DNA of 64,000 nucleotides from Paenibacillus_F sp047238265 (GCF_047238265.1 NZ_JBDFMM010000001.1:1798001-1862000), one strand, 5' to 3'. Shown: positions 42,514 through 51,515, counted from the first letter of the stretch. Notes: a model not told the origin generated them from the letters alone. Translations and numbers: made by a program.

Positions 42514-42821
42514 AATGCGGCTCCTTTACAAATCAGAAAAGAGAATAAGTGAGGGCTCAGCGCCTTTATTCCCATGATACCGTGTCCGGATGGTTCTGTC
42601 TATTTTCGGACGGCTACTATATTTTAAAGGCGTACAGGAGTTACAATGAACGGGACGGGCTCGGCCGTACGGGGGCACACGCCTGCCCGGCAGCCGGCTT
42701 TTACGGAAGGCCCTTGTACGTTGTACAATGAGGACGAACCAGCCCTGCCTTACATAAAAGATACCTACACATAGAAGCATGAAAGACCCGTACAAGATTC
42801 TAAGGAAGTAACCAAAAGAAA

Positions 42822-42926
42822 GGATCCGAAAGCAGGATCTATATGTGCATCCAAAGAGGGATCCGGAAAAGGATCCAAAGATTGATCCAAAGTAGGATCC
42901 AAAAATCCAAAGAAGGATCCGAAGAA
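42822..42926. repeat. Degenerate 12-base minisatellite centred on GGATCC
   Basis: GGATCC or one-base variants recur at 42822, 42835, 42847, 42859, 42871, 42883 and 42895 (12-13 base steps), then 42915, separated by AAAGNA-like hexamers. It fills the lpd upstream region. Together with 42514-42821 this forms a 457-base gene-free interval in which I see no other clear element. Confidence 0.85.
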
Positions 42927-42970
42927 CGGGCCGGAGTCAACGGTCTTGTTAAGAACAGGAGGAAACAGGA

Positions 42971-44395
42971 ATGAGTGGACAAGCATACGATATCGTTATT
43001 CTCGGAGGCGGAACGGGCGGCTACGTGGCTGCAATCCGTGCGGCCCAGCTCGGCAAGAAAGTAGCGTTGGTGGAGAAGGACAAACTGGGGGGGACCTGCC
43101 TGCACCGCGGCTGTATCCCGAGCAAAGCGCTGCTCAGAAGCGCGGAGGTTCTGGCCACGACGAGACAGGCGGAAGAGTTCGGCGTTATCGCGCCGGAGGT
43201 TTCCCTGGATTTCACCCGTGTGCAGTCCCGCAAAGACGGGATTGTGGCGCAAATTCACAAGGGCGTGCAGTATCTGATGAAAAAAAATAAAATCGACGTT
43301 TTCAACGGAATCGGACGTATTATGGCCCCGTCGATTTTCTCTTCGAGAAGCGGAACGCTTTCCGTCGAAATGCCGGACGGCAGCTTCGAGACGCTGGTTC
43401 CGGAGCACCTTATTCTCGCTACAGGATCACGTCCGCGCGTTCTGCCGGGTCTGGAACCGGACGGTGAGCACATTTTGACGAGCGACGAAGCTCTGGCGCT
43501 TGAAAACTTGCCGGAGTCCCTGATCATCGTCGGCGGGGGTGTTATCGGCGTGGAATGGGCGTCGATGATGAACGATTTCGGCGTGGACGTAACCGTCGTA
43601 GAAGCAGGCCCCCGTCTCGTCCCGACGGAGGACGAGGAAATCTCCCGCGAGCTGGACCGGCTGCTCCGCAAACGCGGCGTGAAGGTGCTCGCAAACGCCA
43701 GTGTGCTCGCGGACACGCTCCGCAAGGACGCGTCCGGCGTCACGGTCGCGGCCGAGCAGAAAGGCGAGCGCGTGGAGCTCGCCGCCGCCAAGATCCTCGT
43801 ATCGGTGGGAAGATCTCCGAACGTGGAACAGTTCGGGCTGGAGAACACCGATGTGAAGCTGGAGCGCGGCTTTATCCGCGTGAACGGGCACATGCAGACG
43901 AACATCCCGCACATCTACGCCATCGGCGATGTGATCGGCGGTCTGCAGCTGGCCCACGCGGCCAGCCACGAAGGCGTCGTCGCGGTCGAGCATATCTGCG
44001 GCTTGAAGCCGCACGCGCACGAGGCGCACCGCATCCCGAGATGCGTGTACACACGGCCCGAAATCGCGTCCGTGGGCTGGACCGAGGCGGAAGCCAAGGA
44101 GAAAGGCTTCCGGGTAAAAACGGGCAAATTCGGCTTCAAGCCGCTCGGCAAAGCCATCGTGTACGGGGAGAACGACGGGTTTGTCAAAGTCGTGATCGAC
44201 GCGGAGAAGAACGATCTGCTCGGCGTTCACATGATCGGGCCTCACGTCACGGACTATATCGCGGAAGCCGCGCTTGCTCAGCTTCTGGAAGCTTCCCCGT
44301 GGGAAATCGGAAGCACGATTCATCCGCATCCGACGCTTTCCGAGGCGTTCGCGGAAGCGGTTCTCGCGGCCGAAGGCCGGGCGATCCACATTTAA
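42971..44395 (+). CDS. lpdV: Dihydrolipoyl dehydrogenase (E3) of the branched-chain 2-oxoacid dehydrogenase
   Basis: A 474-residue flavoprotein disulfide reductase. FAD-binding VILGGGTGGYVAAIRAAQLG, redox-active GGTCLHRGCIPSKAL, NAD-binding VGGGVIGVEWASMMNDFG, the second FAD motif IYAIGDVIGG, and the C-terminal HPHPTLSEAF with the catalytic His-Glu pair. It reoxidises dihydrolipoamide of BkdB. ATG 42971 with AACAGGAGGAAACAG. First gene of the bkd group; a separate promoter lies before bkdAA. Confidence 0.95.
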   Translation: MSGQAYDIVILGGGTGGYVAAIRAAQLGKKVALVEKDKLGGTCLHRGCIPSKALLRSAEVLATTRQAEEFGVIAPEVSLDFTRVQSRKDGIVAQIHKGVQYLMKKNKIDVFNGIGRIMAPSIFSSRSGTLSVEMPDGSFETLVPEHLILATGSRPRVLPGLEPDGEHILTSDEALALENLPESLIIVGGGVIGVEWASMMNDFGVDVTVVEAGPRLVPTEDEEISRELDRLLRKRGVKVLANASVLADTLRKDASGVTVAAEQKGERVELAAAKILVSVGRSPNVEQFGLENTDVKLERGFIRVNGHMQTNIPHIYAIGDVIGGLQLAHAASHEGVVAVEHICGLKPHAHEAHRIPRCVYTRPEIASVGWTEAEAKEKGFRVKTGKFGFKPLGKAIVYGENDGFVKVVIDAEKNDLLGVHMIGPHVTDYIAEAALAQLLEASPWEIGSTIHPHPTLSEAFAEAVLAAEGRAIHI

Positions 44396-44432
44396 CCAAG
44401 GGTCTAAAACGGTTGTCTGTGCCAAATGTCCG

Positions 44433-44461
44433 TTGAATTGGACAAGAATACCGTTTATAAT
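44433..44461 (+). promoter_or_regulatory. Sigma-A promoter of bkdAA-bkdAB-bkdB
   Basis: TTGAAT, exactly 17 bases, TATAAT, ending 54 bases before the bkdAA start. The inverted repeat TGTCC...GGACA overlaps the -35 and could bind a regulator. Confidence 0.75.
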
Positions 44462-44515
44462 AAAGTTATAGTGTCTAGTATTAAGACCAGGTAACAAAAA
44501 GGAGGCGCAGCCCCA

Positions 44516-45517
44516 ATGTCCATCGGTCAATACGTTAAGCATCAGCAATTAGGACTTTCCGATGAAAGAGTCATTCAAATGTATACATCCATGCTGCTCG
44601 CGCGCAAATTCGACGAGCGGTCCCTGCTTCTGCAGCGTTCCGGCAAAATCGCCTTTCACGTATCGGGCGTAGGCCAGGAAGCCGCCCAGGCGGGAGCGGC
44701 GTACGCTCTCGACGCGGAGAAAGATTATTTCCTGCCTTACTACCGCGATTACGCGTTTGTTCTTTCGGTAGGCATGACGATGAAGGAGCTGATGCTTTCG
44801 GTATTCGCGAAAGCGGAAGATCCCAACAGCGGCGGCCGCCAGATGCCGGGCCACTTCGGACACCGGAAGCACCGGATCGTGACGGGTTCCAGCCCGGTTA
44901 CGACGCAGGTGCCGCATGCGGTAGGGATTGCCCTGGCCGCCAAAATGAAGGGCGACGAGCTCGTCTCCTTCGTTACTTTCGGGGAAGGCTCCAGCAACCA
45001 GGGAGACTTCCACGAAGGCTGCAACTTCGCCGGCGTGCACAAACTGCCGGTCATTCTCATGTGCGAGAATAACCGGTACGCGATTTCGGTTCCGCACCAT
45101 AAGCAGGTTGCGGGCAATATCGCCGACCGGGCGATCGGCTACGGCTTCCCGGGTGTGAAAGTGGACGGCAACGATCCGCTGGAAGTGTACCGCGTGGTCA
45201 AGGAAGCCCGCGAGCGCGCTCTGCGGGGCGAAGGACCGACGCTGATCGAGGCGGATCTGTACCGGGTTCCCCCGCATTCCACGTCCGACAACGATCTGTT
45301 GTACCGCACGAAGGAAGAAGTGGAAGAGAACCGCGCCAAAGACGGACTGCCGAAATTCCGTCAATATCTGATCGACTGCGGCATCTGGAGCGAAGAGAAG
45401 GACCAGGAGCTTCAGGCTGCGATTCAGAAGGAAATCAATGAAGCGACAGCCTACGCGGACGCGGCTCCTTATCCGACAGGCGAAGATACGCTGAAGCACG
45501 TATACGCCCAGGCGTAA
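44516..45517 (+). CDS. bkdAA: Branched-chain 2-oxoacid dehydrogenase E1 alpha subunit
   Basis: A 333-residue thiamine-diphosphate E1 alpha. GEGSSNQGDFHEGCNFAGVH and the later ENNRYAIS form the ThDP motif; RVPPHSTSDNDLLYR is the phosphorylation-loop equivalent. It decarboxylates 2-oxoisovalerate, 2-oxoisocaproate and 2-oxo-3-methylvalerate, supplying branched-chain acyl-CoA primers for iso/anteiso fatty acids. ATG 44516 with AAAGGAGGCGCAGCCCC. Confidence 0.96.
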   Translation: MSIGQYVKHQQLGLSDERVIQMYTSMLLARKFDERSLLLQRSGKIAFHVSGVGQEAAQAGAAYALDAEKDYFLPYYRDYAFVLSVGMTMKELMLSVFAKAEDPNSGGRQMPGHFGHRKHRIVTGSSPVTTQVPHAVGIALAAKMKGDELVSFVTFGEGSSNQGDFHEGCNFAGVHKLPVILMCENNRYAISVPHHKQVAGNIADRAIGYGFPGVKVDGNDPLEVYRVVKEARERALRGEGPTLIEADLYRVPPHSTSDNDLLYRTKEEVEENRAKDGLPKFRQYLIDCGIWSEEKDQELQAAIQKEINEATAYADAAPYPTGEDTLKHVYAQA

Positions 45518-45543
45518 GTGCAAGAGCAGAGGGAGGCAGCAAC

Positions 45544-46524
45544 GTGGCAGTAATTACCTATTTGGAAGCAATCCGTTCGGCGATGCAGGACGAAATGCAG
45601 CGCGACGAAAATGTATTTGTTTTGGGAGAAGACGTTGGCAAAGGCGGCGTGCTAAACGCGACGAAAGGTCTTCGTGACCTGTACGGCGAGAGCCGCGTGC
45701 TTGATACGCCGCTGGCCGAATCGGCTATCGTCGGAACGGCGATCGGAGCCGCGATGTACGGGATGAAACCTATCGCGGAGATCCAGTTCGCGGATTTTAT
45801 TTTTCCGGCGACGAACCAGATTATCAGCGAAGCGGCCAAAATCCGCTACCGCTCCAACAACGACTGGAGCTGTCCGATCGTCATCCGCGCCCCTTACGGA
45901 GCGGCGGGAGGCGGAGCGATTTATCACTCGCAGTGCCCGGAATCGGTGTTCTTCGGAACGCCGGGCCTCAAAATGGTCGCGCCGTCCAATCCTTATGACG
46001 CCAAGGGACTGCTTTTGGCGGCTATCCGTGACCCGGACCCGGTGCTTTATTTTGAACATAAAAAATGCTACCTCTCGTTATCGGCTGAAGTGCCGGAGGG
46101 TGACTATATCGTACCGATCGGCAAAGCCGAAGTGAAGCGCGAAGGCACGGATTTGACCGTGATCGCTTACGGAATTGCCGTGCATTTCGCCCTTCAGGCG
46201 GCGGAAGAGCTGGCGAAGGAAGGCATCAGCGCCCACGTGCTCGATCTGCGCACGATCCAGCCGCTTGACGTACCGGCGATTCTGGAAGCGGCGGCAAAAA
46301 CGGGCAAGGTTCTGATTGCCCATGAAGACAACAAGACAGGCGGAATCGGAGCGGAAGTAGCCGCCATCGTGGCCGAAGAGCTGCTGTACGATCTCGATGC
46401 GCCTATCCGACGTTTATGCGGACCGGATGTTCCGGCCGTCGGAATGAACCCGCCGATGGAGAAGTTTTTCCTGCTTAACACGGACAAATTAGCGGACGCG
46501 ATGAGAGAACTCGCGCAGTTTTAA
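45544..46524 (+). CDS. bkdAB: Branched-chain 2-oxoacid dehydrogenase E1 beta subunit
   Basis: A 326-residue E1 beta. It has the ITYLEAIRSAMQDEMQRDEN start, VFVLGEDVGKGGVLNATKGL, QFADFIFPATNQI and the C-terminal transketolase domain (VIAYGIAVHFALQAAEEL, VLDLRTIQPLD). It forms the alpha2beta2 E1 with BkdAA. GTG 45544 with AGAGGGAGGCAGCAAC; 26 bases after bkdAA. Confidence 0.96.
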   Translation: MAVITYLEAIRSAMQDEMQRDENVFVLGEDVGKGGVLNATKGLRDLYGESRVLDTPLAESAIVGTAIGAAMYGMKPIAEIQFADFIFPATNQIISEAAKIRYRSNNDWSCPIVIRAPYGAAGGGAIYHSQCPESVFFGTPGLKMVAPSNPYDAKGLLLAAIRDPDPVLYFEHKKCYLSLSAEVPEGDYIVPIGKAEVKREGTDLTVIAYGIAVHFALQAAEELAKEGISAHVLDLRTIQPLDVPAILEAAAKTGKVLIAHEDNKTGGIGAEVAAIVAEELLYDLDAPIRRLCGPDVPAVGMNPPMEKFFLLNTDKLADAMRELAQF

Positions 46525-46538
46525 TGGGGGAACGCGAT

Positions 46539-47948
46539 ATGAGCGAATCAAAATTCCGGCTGGCCGAAGTGCCGGTGCCTCATCTGGCGGAAAGTCTCGT
46601 TTCCGCTACGATCGGTACCTGGCTGAAGCAGCCCGGTGACTATATCCAGCAGTACGACGTGCTTTGCGAGCTGTACACGGACAAAGTCAACGTCGAAATG
46701 CCCAGCCCGATCGAAGGCCGGCTGGTCAAAATCCTTGTCGGCAGCGGCGAAACCGCAGCCGTAGGAGACCCGATCTGCCTCATGGAAGTGCCGGAGACGG
46801 CGGATGCGGCTTCCGCTGGCGCAAGCGGCGGCACTGCACCGCAGGGAGACTCCGCGGCGGCAATCGCGGAGGACAGCGCCGACCAGAGCATGCGCGGCCG
46901 CTACTCGCCTGCCGTACAGCGTCTTGCCGCGGAGAACGCCGTGGACCTGGGCCGCGTCAAGGGCACGGGTTTCGGCGGACGCATCACGCGCAAGGACGTC
47001 GAAACCTACATAGCGCAGGGCGGAACCGCATCGGCTCCGAACGGCGGCGGCCAGGCTGCTGCCGCACCGCACACACAAGGAGCCCCCGCGGCACAGCAGG
47101 CGCCGTCCGCGCCGGCTCACCAGCCGTCTGCGCAAGCGCCGGTCGTGAATCCTTACAAGCCGGAGCCGCAAATTCCGGTGCGCAGCAGCGGAATTCACCT
47201 TTCGCAGAATCCGCCGACACCGCTCGAATTCGACGCGAATTCCGATTCGCGGGGCGAAACGTTCATCGACGTGACGCCGATCCGAAACACGATTGCGAGC
47301 CGCATGCGCCAGAGCGTATCGGAAATTCCGCACGCCTGGACCATGATCGAAGTGGACGTCACGAATCTCGTCACCCTGCGGAGCAAGGTTAAAGAAGAAT
47401 TCATGCGTCAGGAAGGAATCAATCTGACGTATCTGCCTTTTCTTCTGAAAGCCGTGGTCAACGCCATCAAAGACTATCCGATCATGAACTCGGTCTGGGC
47501 GGTCGACAAAATCATTATCAAGCGGGATATCAATCTCGCGCTTGCGGTCGGCACGGAGGAATCCGTTCTGACGCCCGTCATCAAGAAAGCGGATCAGATG
47601 AATATCGCCGGGCTGGCCCGCGAAGCGGACACCCTATCGAAAAAGGCCCGCTCCGGCAAGCTGTCGTTAAACGACTTGCAGGGGGGCACTTTTACCGTGA
47701 ACAACACGGGGTCCTTCGGTTCCATCCTTTCGCAGCCGATTATCAACTATCCGCAGGCGGCCATCCTGACCTTCGAATCCATCGTGAAAAGGCCGGTCGT
47801 CATCCAGGATATGATCGCGGTCCGTTCGATGGTGAACATCTGCCTGTCGCTGGACCACCGGATTCTGGACGGGGTTATCTGCGGACGCTTTTTACAGCGC
47901 GTGAAGGAAAATATGGAAGCCTACAATCTTGAAACCAAGCTGTATTGA
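46539..47948 (+). CDS. bkdB: Branched-chain 2-oxoacid dehydrogenase E2 (dihydrolipoyl acyltransferase)
   Basis: A 469-residue E2. N-terminal lipoyl domain with the lipoylated K49 in YTDKVNVEMPSP, an Ala/Gly-rich linker, the E3-binding domain (RGRYSPAVQRLAAENAVDL), a second Ala/Pro/Gln linker, and the catalytic domain ending LSLDHRILDGVICGRFLQ with the HxxxDG active site. It transfers the branched acyl group to CoA. ATG 46539 after TGGGGGAACG; the upstream ATG 46524 overlaps the bkdAB stop. Confidence 0.96.
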   Translation: MSESKFRLAEVPVPHLAESLVSATIGTWLKQPGDYIQQYDVLCELYTDKVNVEMPSPIEGRLVKILVGSGETAAVGDPICLMEVPETADAASAGASGGTAPQGDSAAAIAEDSADQSMRGRYSPAVQRLAAENAVDLGRVKGTGFGGRITRKDVETYIAQGGTASAPNGGGQAAAAPHTQGAPAAQQAPSAPAHQPSAQAPVVNPYKPEPQIPVRSSGIHLSQNPPTPLEFDANSDSRGETFIDVTPIRNTIASRMRQSVSEIPHAWTMIEVDVTNLVTLRSKVKEEFMRQEGINLTYLPFLLKAVVNAIKDYPIMNSVWAVDKIIIKRDINLALAVGTEESVLTPVIKKADQMNIAGLAREADTLSKKARSGKLSLNDLQGGTFTVNNTGSFGSILSQPIINYPQAAILTFESIVKRPVVIQDMIAVRSMVNICLSLDHRILDGVICGRFLQRVKENMEAYNLETKLY

Positions 47949-47954
47949 GGCGTA

Positions 47955-48056
47955 TTATGAGGTTGTCAGGAAGCTGAGGGAGACCATCAAAGTCGAGGCG
48001 ACCATGCTGAACAGCATGATATACACGACGATTTTGAACAGACGGTTGCGTTTCAT
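47955..48056 (-). CDS. prli42: Stressosome-associated miniprotein Prli42
   Basis: A 33-codon gene found by reading the minus strand: basic start MKRNRLFKIVVYIMLFSMVA, then STLMVSLSFLTTS. The basic N-terminus, single membrane helix with IVVYIML.SM and the C-terminal SLSFL match Prli42, a 31-residue protein that tethers the stressosome to the membrane in Listeria and is conserved in Bacillota. Ribosome site AATAGGAGTGATTGGT precedes the ATG at 48056. It is convergent with bkdB (6 bases apart) and divergent from the M20 peptidase gene. Confidence 0.85.
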   Translation of the reverse strand: MKRNRLFKIVVYIMLFSMVASTLMVSLSFLTTS

Positions 48057-48127
48057 ACCAATCACTCCTATTCGGACAAACTTTTCGCTGACTCTATTGT
48101 AAACCATAGCAACAACGGAGGGAACCC

Positions 48128-49264
48128 ATGATCCAGCAGGAACGGTTAATAAAAGAATTTATCGAGCTTGTACAGGTCGACAGCGTGACGCAATACGAAC
48201 AGGAGATCAGTGTAGTCCTGCAAAAGAAATTCAAGGACCTCGGCCTTTCCATCCAGACGGACGACGCGGCCGAGAAAACCGGACATGGCGCCGGCAACCT
48301 GATTTGCATGCTGGAAGCGAGCGGCGCACCGGAATCGACTCCGTGTATTTTCTTCACCAGCCATATGGATACGGTGGCTCCGGGCAACGGAATCAAGCCG
48401 CAGATCGGTGAAGACGGCATTATCCGCAGCGACGGGACTACGATTCTGGGAAGCGACGATAAAGCCGGAATCGCGGCCATGTTCGAAGCTATCCGCGTGC
48501 TGAAGGAGCAGAATATCGCTCACGGTCCCATCCAGTTCGTGATCACGGTCGGGGAAGAGTCCGGCCTGAAAGGCGCCCGCGCGATGGATCCGTCCGTCAT
48601 GAAGGCGAAGTTCGGTTATGCGCTGGACTCTAACGGCGAAATCGGCGAGATCGCCGTCGCGGCTCCGGCCCGCGCCGAAATCAAGATCGTCATGTACGGC
48701 AAATCCGCTCATGCGGGCGTGAATCCGGAAGACGGCATTTCGGCCATTCAAGTGGCGAGCAAAGCGGTATCCCGCATGAAGCTGGGCCGCCTGGATTCGG
48801 AGACGACGGCTAACATCGGCAGCTTCTCCGGCCTCGGTCCCCTCAACGTGGTCTGCGACCGTGTGCTTCTTGAAGCGGAAGCGCGCAGCATCGTTCAAAG
48901 CAAGCTGGAGGCCCAGCTGGCCGCGATGGAGCAGGCGTGCAAAGATACGGCGGCCGATTTCGGCACGACGTGCGATTTCGAAGCGGATATCGTTTATCCC
49001 GCTTTCATGCACGACGAAACATCGCCGGTTGTGAAGCTGGCCATGAAAGCCCTGGAAGGCATGGGCTGCAAAACGAGCACGTTCCATTCCGGCGGAGGAA
49101 GCGACGCGAATATTTTCAACGGCATGGGAATTCCTACGGTAAACCTGGCGGTAGGTTACAAGGAAATTCACACGACGAACGAACATATCGCGGTATCCGA
49201 CCTCGTGAAAACAGCCGAAGCGGTAGTGGCTATCGTGCGGGAAGTGACCGAACAGGCAAAATAA
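48128..49264 (+). CDS. M20 family metallopeptidase (peptidase T-like, YqjE type)
   Basis: A 378-residue zinc peptidase of the PepT/M20B type. Metal ligands are visible in FFTSHMDTVAPG (His, Asp), GSDDKAGIAAM, VGEESGLKGA (Glu) and the final TTNEHIAVSDL (His). A dimerisation domain sits in the middle (EIKIVMYGKSAHAGVNPEDG). Substrate is probably a tri- or small peptide. ATG 48128 with CAACGGAGGGAACC. Followed by a terminator. Confidence 0.92.
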   Translation: MIQQERLIKEFIELVQVDSVTQYEQEISVVLQKKFKDLGLSIQTDDAAEKTGHGAGNLICMLEASGAPESTPCIFFTSHMDTVAPGNGIKPQIGEDGIIRSDGTTILGSDDKAGIAAMFEAIRVLKEQNIAHGPIQFVITVGEESGLKGARAMDPSVMKAKFGYALDSNGEIGEIAVAAPARAEIKIVMYGKSAHAGVNPEDGISAIQVASKAVSRMKLGRLDSETTANIGSFSGLGPLNVVCDRVLLEAEARSIVQSKLEAQLAAMEQACKDTAADFGTTCDFEADIVYPAFMHDETSPVVKLAMKALEGMGCKTSTFHSGGGSDANIFNGMGIPTVNLAVGYKEIHTTNEHIAVSDLVKTAEAVVAIVREVTEQAK

Positions 49265-49278
49265 GCAGTCCCGGCTCA

Positions 49279-49325
49279 AAAACCTCCATTCCAGAAGCCT
49301 TAGCGGCACTCGGGATGGAGGTTTT
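49279..49325 (+). terminator. Terminator after the M20 peptidase gene
   Basis: AAAACCTCCATTCC pairs with GGGATGGAGGTTTT (13 of 14 positions) followed by GTTTTTAG. Confidence 0.8.
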
Positions 49326-49532
49326 GTTTTTAGGTTTTTTTGCTTACAGTCCGCTCCGTTTAAAAATCGGCAAAGACGTACGTCTTCCCCGGAGAAGTAA
49401 GTCTTCGTTTCGGTTTCACAAAGTTTCCCGCTTTCTACAGAAGATGTTAGAGGCGGGGAGCTTTTTTTTACCGGCGGTTTTCCCATACTACGGATAAGTG
49501 CACATTGCAGAACCGGGGGTGAGACGGAACGG

Positions 49533-50558
49533 ATGAAACGAGAACGCAGAAGAAAAAAGCTCTGGCTCTGGGCGGCGCTGCCCCTTGCACTGCTGCTCGC
49601 GGTAGGCGGCTATTACGGTTGGCACGCTTATCACAGCTGGGATCTGGTGTACAAAGAACGGACCGAAACGGGTGTTCCGCAAATCGCGCCGGTTAATCCC
49701 GCTCCGGTGAGGGAAACACTTGCCAAAGAGACGTATGTGTTTCTGATGCTGGGAATAGACTCGGGAAACGTCGAACAGGGGCGTTCGGATACGAACATGC
49801 TGGCCGTTGCCGATTCTTCGAACCAGAAAATAACGCTACTGTCGATTCCGCGGGATACGCGGATCCGGATTCAGGGACACGGCAAAGAGAAGCTGGCGCA
49901 CGCTTACGCTTACGGGGGAGCGGATCTGGCCGTGAAAACGGTCGAAGCGTTTTTCGGCATTCCGGTGGATTACTATGTGGCTTTTAACTTCAACGGGGTC
50001 AAAGAATTTGTGGACACGCTCGGGGGACTGTCTGTTGACGTGGAAAAGAATATGGACTTCGACGACCGGATTACGCATCGTCATGTGTATCTCAAGAAAG
50101 GCCGTCAGACGCTGAACGGTCAGCAGACGCTGAATTACGCCCGGTACCGGGGAGATGCGGACGGCGATTTCGGGCGAATGCGCCGCCAGCAGCAGGTTGT
50201 GCGCGAGCTTCTTACCCAGACGGTTCAATACCGCAACGTGGCCAAGATCAATAACCTGCTCAAAATTATGGGAGGCAATGTCCGTATGGACATACCGGCC
50301 CGGACCGTATTCCAGTTTGCGGGAACTTTTTCGGCCCTGACCGGTGACGATGTGGTTACGATGCCGATTGAAGCCGATACGGCGACGATCGGGGGAGTGT
50401 CGTATATGAATATAACGGAGAGCGAACGCAGCCGGGTATCGGCCGAATTGCAGCGGCTCATCCGTAAACAGCCGGACCCTGCCGCGGCGCCTTTACAATC
50501 ATACGAAAGTTACGACAAGATGGAGTTCTGGAACGGAAACAGGTTCGGGAAACCGTAA
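49533..50558 (+). CDS. LytR-CpsA-Psr (LCP) family wall polymer ligase
   Basis: A 341-residue membrane protein with a basic N-terminus, one membrane helix (LWAALPLALLLAVGGYYGW) and an extracellular LCP domain (about residues 65-225). Landmarks are LMLGIDSGNVEQGRSDTNML, LLSIPRDTRIRI, KLAHAYAYGG and LNYARYRGDADGDFGRMRRQ, holding the Arg/Asp residues that bind the polyprenyl diphosphate. LCP proteins transfer teichoic acid or capsule polymers to peptidoglycan. ATG 49533 with GGGGGTGAGACGG. Confidence 0.92.
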   Translation: MKRERRRKKLWLWAALPLALLLAVGGYYGWHAYHSWDLVYKERTETGVPQIAPVNPAPVRETLAKETYVFLMLGIDSGNVEQGRSDTNMLAVADSSNQKITLLSIPRDTRIRIQGHGKEKLAHAYAYGGADLAVKTVEAFFGIPVDYYVAFNFNGVKEFVDTLGGLSVDVEKNMDFDDRITHRHVYLKKGRQTLNGQQTLNYARYRGDADGDFGRMRRQQQVVRELLTQTVQYRNVAKINNLLKIMGGNVRMDIPARTVFQFAGTFSALTGDDVVTMPIEADTATIGGVSYMNITESERSRVSAELQRLIRKQPDPAAAPLQSYESYDKMEFWNGNRFGKP

Positions 50559-50593
50559 GCGATTGATGCCTGTCGAGGCTGCGGAGCGCCTGG

Positions 50594-50731
50594 TTATCCG
50601 GATTTTTGTTCCAGAAAAACGACAAGCGGCAGATCGCGTCCGCCCTTCTTTACGGCGAGCTCCAGGTACTGTTTGATCTCCCATGCTTTTCCGACGAGAC
50701 GCAGGCTTTCGGAAGCTGTATAATTTTTCAT
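50594..50731 (-). CDS. mciZ: Z-ring inhibitor MciZ
   Basis: A 45-residue gene read on the minus strand: MKNYTASESLRLVGKAWEIK, then QYLELAVKKGGRDLPLVVFL and a short tail. LVGKAWEI followed by an amphipathic helix is the signature of MciZ, the 40-residue Bacillus peptide that caps FtsZ filaments in the mother cell. As in Bacillus it neighbours nudF. GAGGAATGAATC precedes the ATG at 50731. It is convergent with the LCP gene; a sigma-E promoter would be expected in 50740-50800 but is not clear. Confidence 0.85.
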   Translation of the reverse strand: MKNYTASESLRLVGKAWEIKQYLELAVKKGGRDLPLVVFLEQKSG

Positions 50732-50890
50732 GATTCATTCCTCATTTCCGCAATTAGTTTAGGTTAAAAACCTATGCGAGTAAGGGACGAGTTATGTCAG
50801 CTGTTAAAATAAGGCACAAAACCCTGTAATCATTCTTTCCCCGTTTTGCCATAATTCAACACAGGGTAAAGCCGCTTTTTTTCCGACATT

Positions 50891-50899
50891 TGATATAAT
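50891..50899 (+). promoter_or_regulatory. Extended -10 promoter of nudF
   Basis: TGATATAAT, a perfect extended -10, 49 bases upstream of nudF. No clear -35. Confidence 0.6.
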
Positions 50900-50948
50900 A
50901 GGGGAGAAAACAAGCGTTTCCGGGGATTGCCCGGGGGAGGAGCGGAAC

Positions 50949-51515
50949 ATGTCAGCAGATCAAAACAACCGGAAATTTGAGGAAGTAACGATAAAAACCG
51001 AACCCATCTTCGAGGGGAAAATCATCACGCTGCAGGTGGATCACGTCCGCCTGCCGAACGGGGAAACGGCCACGCGCGAGATCGTGAAGCATCCGGGTGC
51101 CGTGGGAGTCTTGGCCTTAACCGACGACGACCGGATGATCGTGGTGGAGCAGTACCGCAAGGCGCTGGAGAAAAGCCAGGTGGAAATTCCGGCGGGTAAG
51201 CTGGATCCGGGCGAAGAGCCGATCCGGGCGGCCATCCGGGAGCTGGAGGAGGAAACCGGCTACAGCTCGGAGTCGGTCCGTCCGGTTTGCTCCTTCTATA
51301 CGTCGCCGGGTTTTGCCGATGAAATTCTTCATCTGTTCGTAGCCGAAAATCTGGTGCGGGGTGAAGCGCGGCCGGATGAGGATGAATTTCTGGAGTGCGA
51401 AGCGATCACCCTCCAGGAAGCGAAAGAGCTGATTGCGCGCGGGAGCATCAGCGACGCCAAAACCATTACGGCCGTGTATGCCTGGCAGGCGTACAAGCTG
51501 ACGGGCTCGTTCTGA
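50949..51515 (+). CDS. nudF: ADP-ribose pyrophosphatase (Nudix hydrolase)
   Basis: A 188-residue Nudix enzyme. The Nudix box is GKLDPGEEPIRAAIRELEEE followed by TGY (GX5EX7REUXEEXGU pattern). N-terminal IKTEPIFEGKIITLQVDHV and the YTSPGFADEILHLFVAENL segment are typical of ADP-ribose pyrophosphatases. ATG 50949 with GGGGGAGGAGCGGAAC. Its stop overlaps the start of the endonuclease Q gene, implying coupling. Confidence 0.94.
   Translation: MSADQNNRKFEEVTIKTEPIFEGKIITLQVDHVRLPNGETATREIVKHPGAVGVLALTDDDRMIVVEQYRKALEKSQVEIPAGKLDPGEEPIRAAIRELEEETGYSSESVRPVCSFYTSPGFADEILHLFVAENLVRGEARPDEDEFLECEAITLQEAKELIARGSISDAKTITAVYAWQAYKLTGSF

Noticed and set aside
50499..50738. A 79-codon minus-strand frame between the LCP gene and nudF
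   Set aside because: It is out of frame with the much better supported mciZ frame (50594-50731), which has a ribosome site and a recognisable motif.
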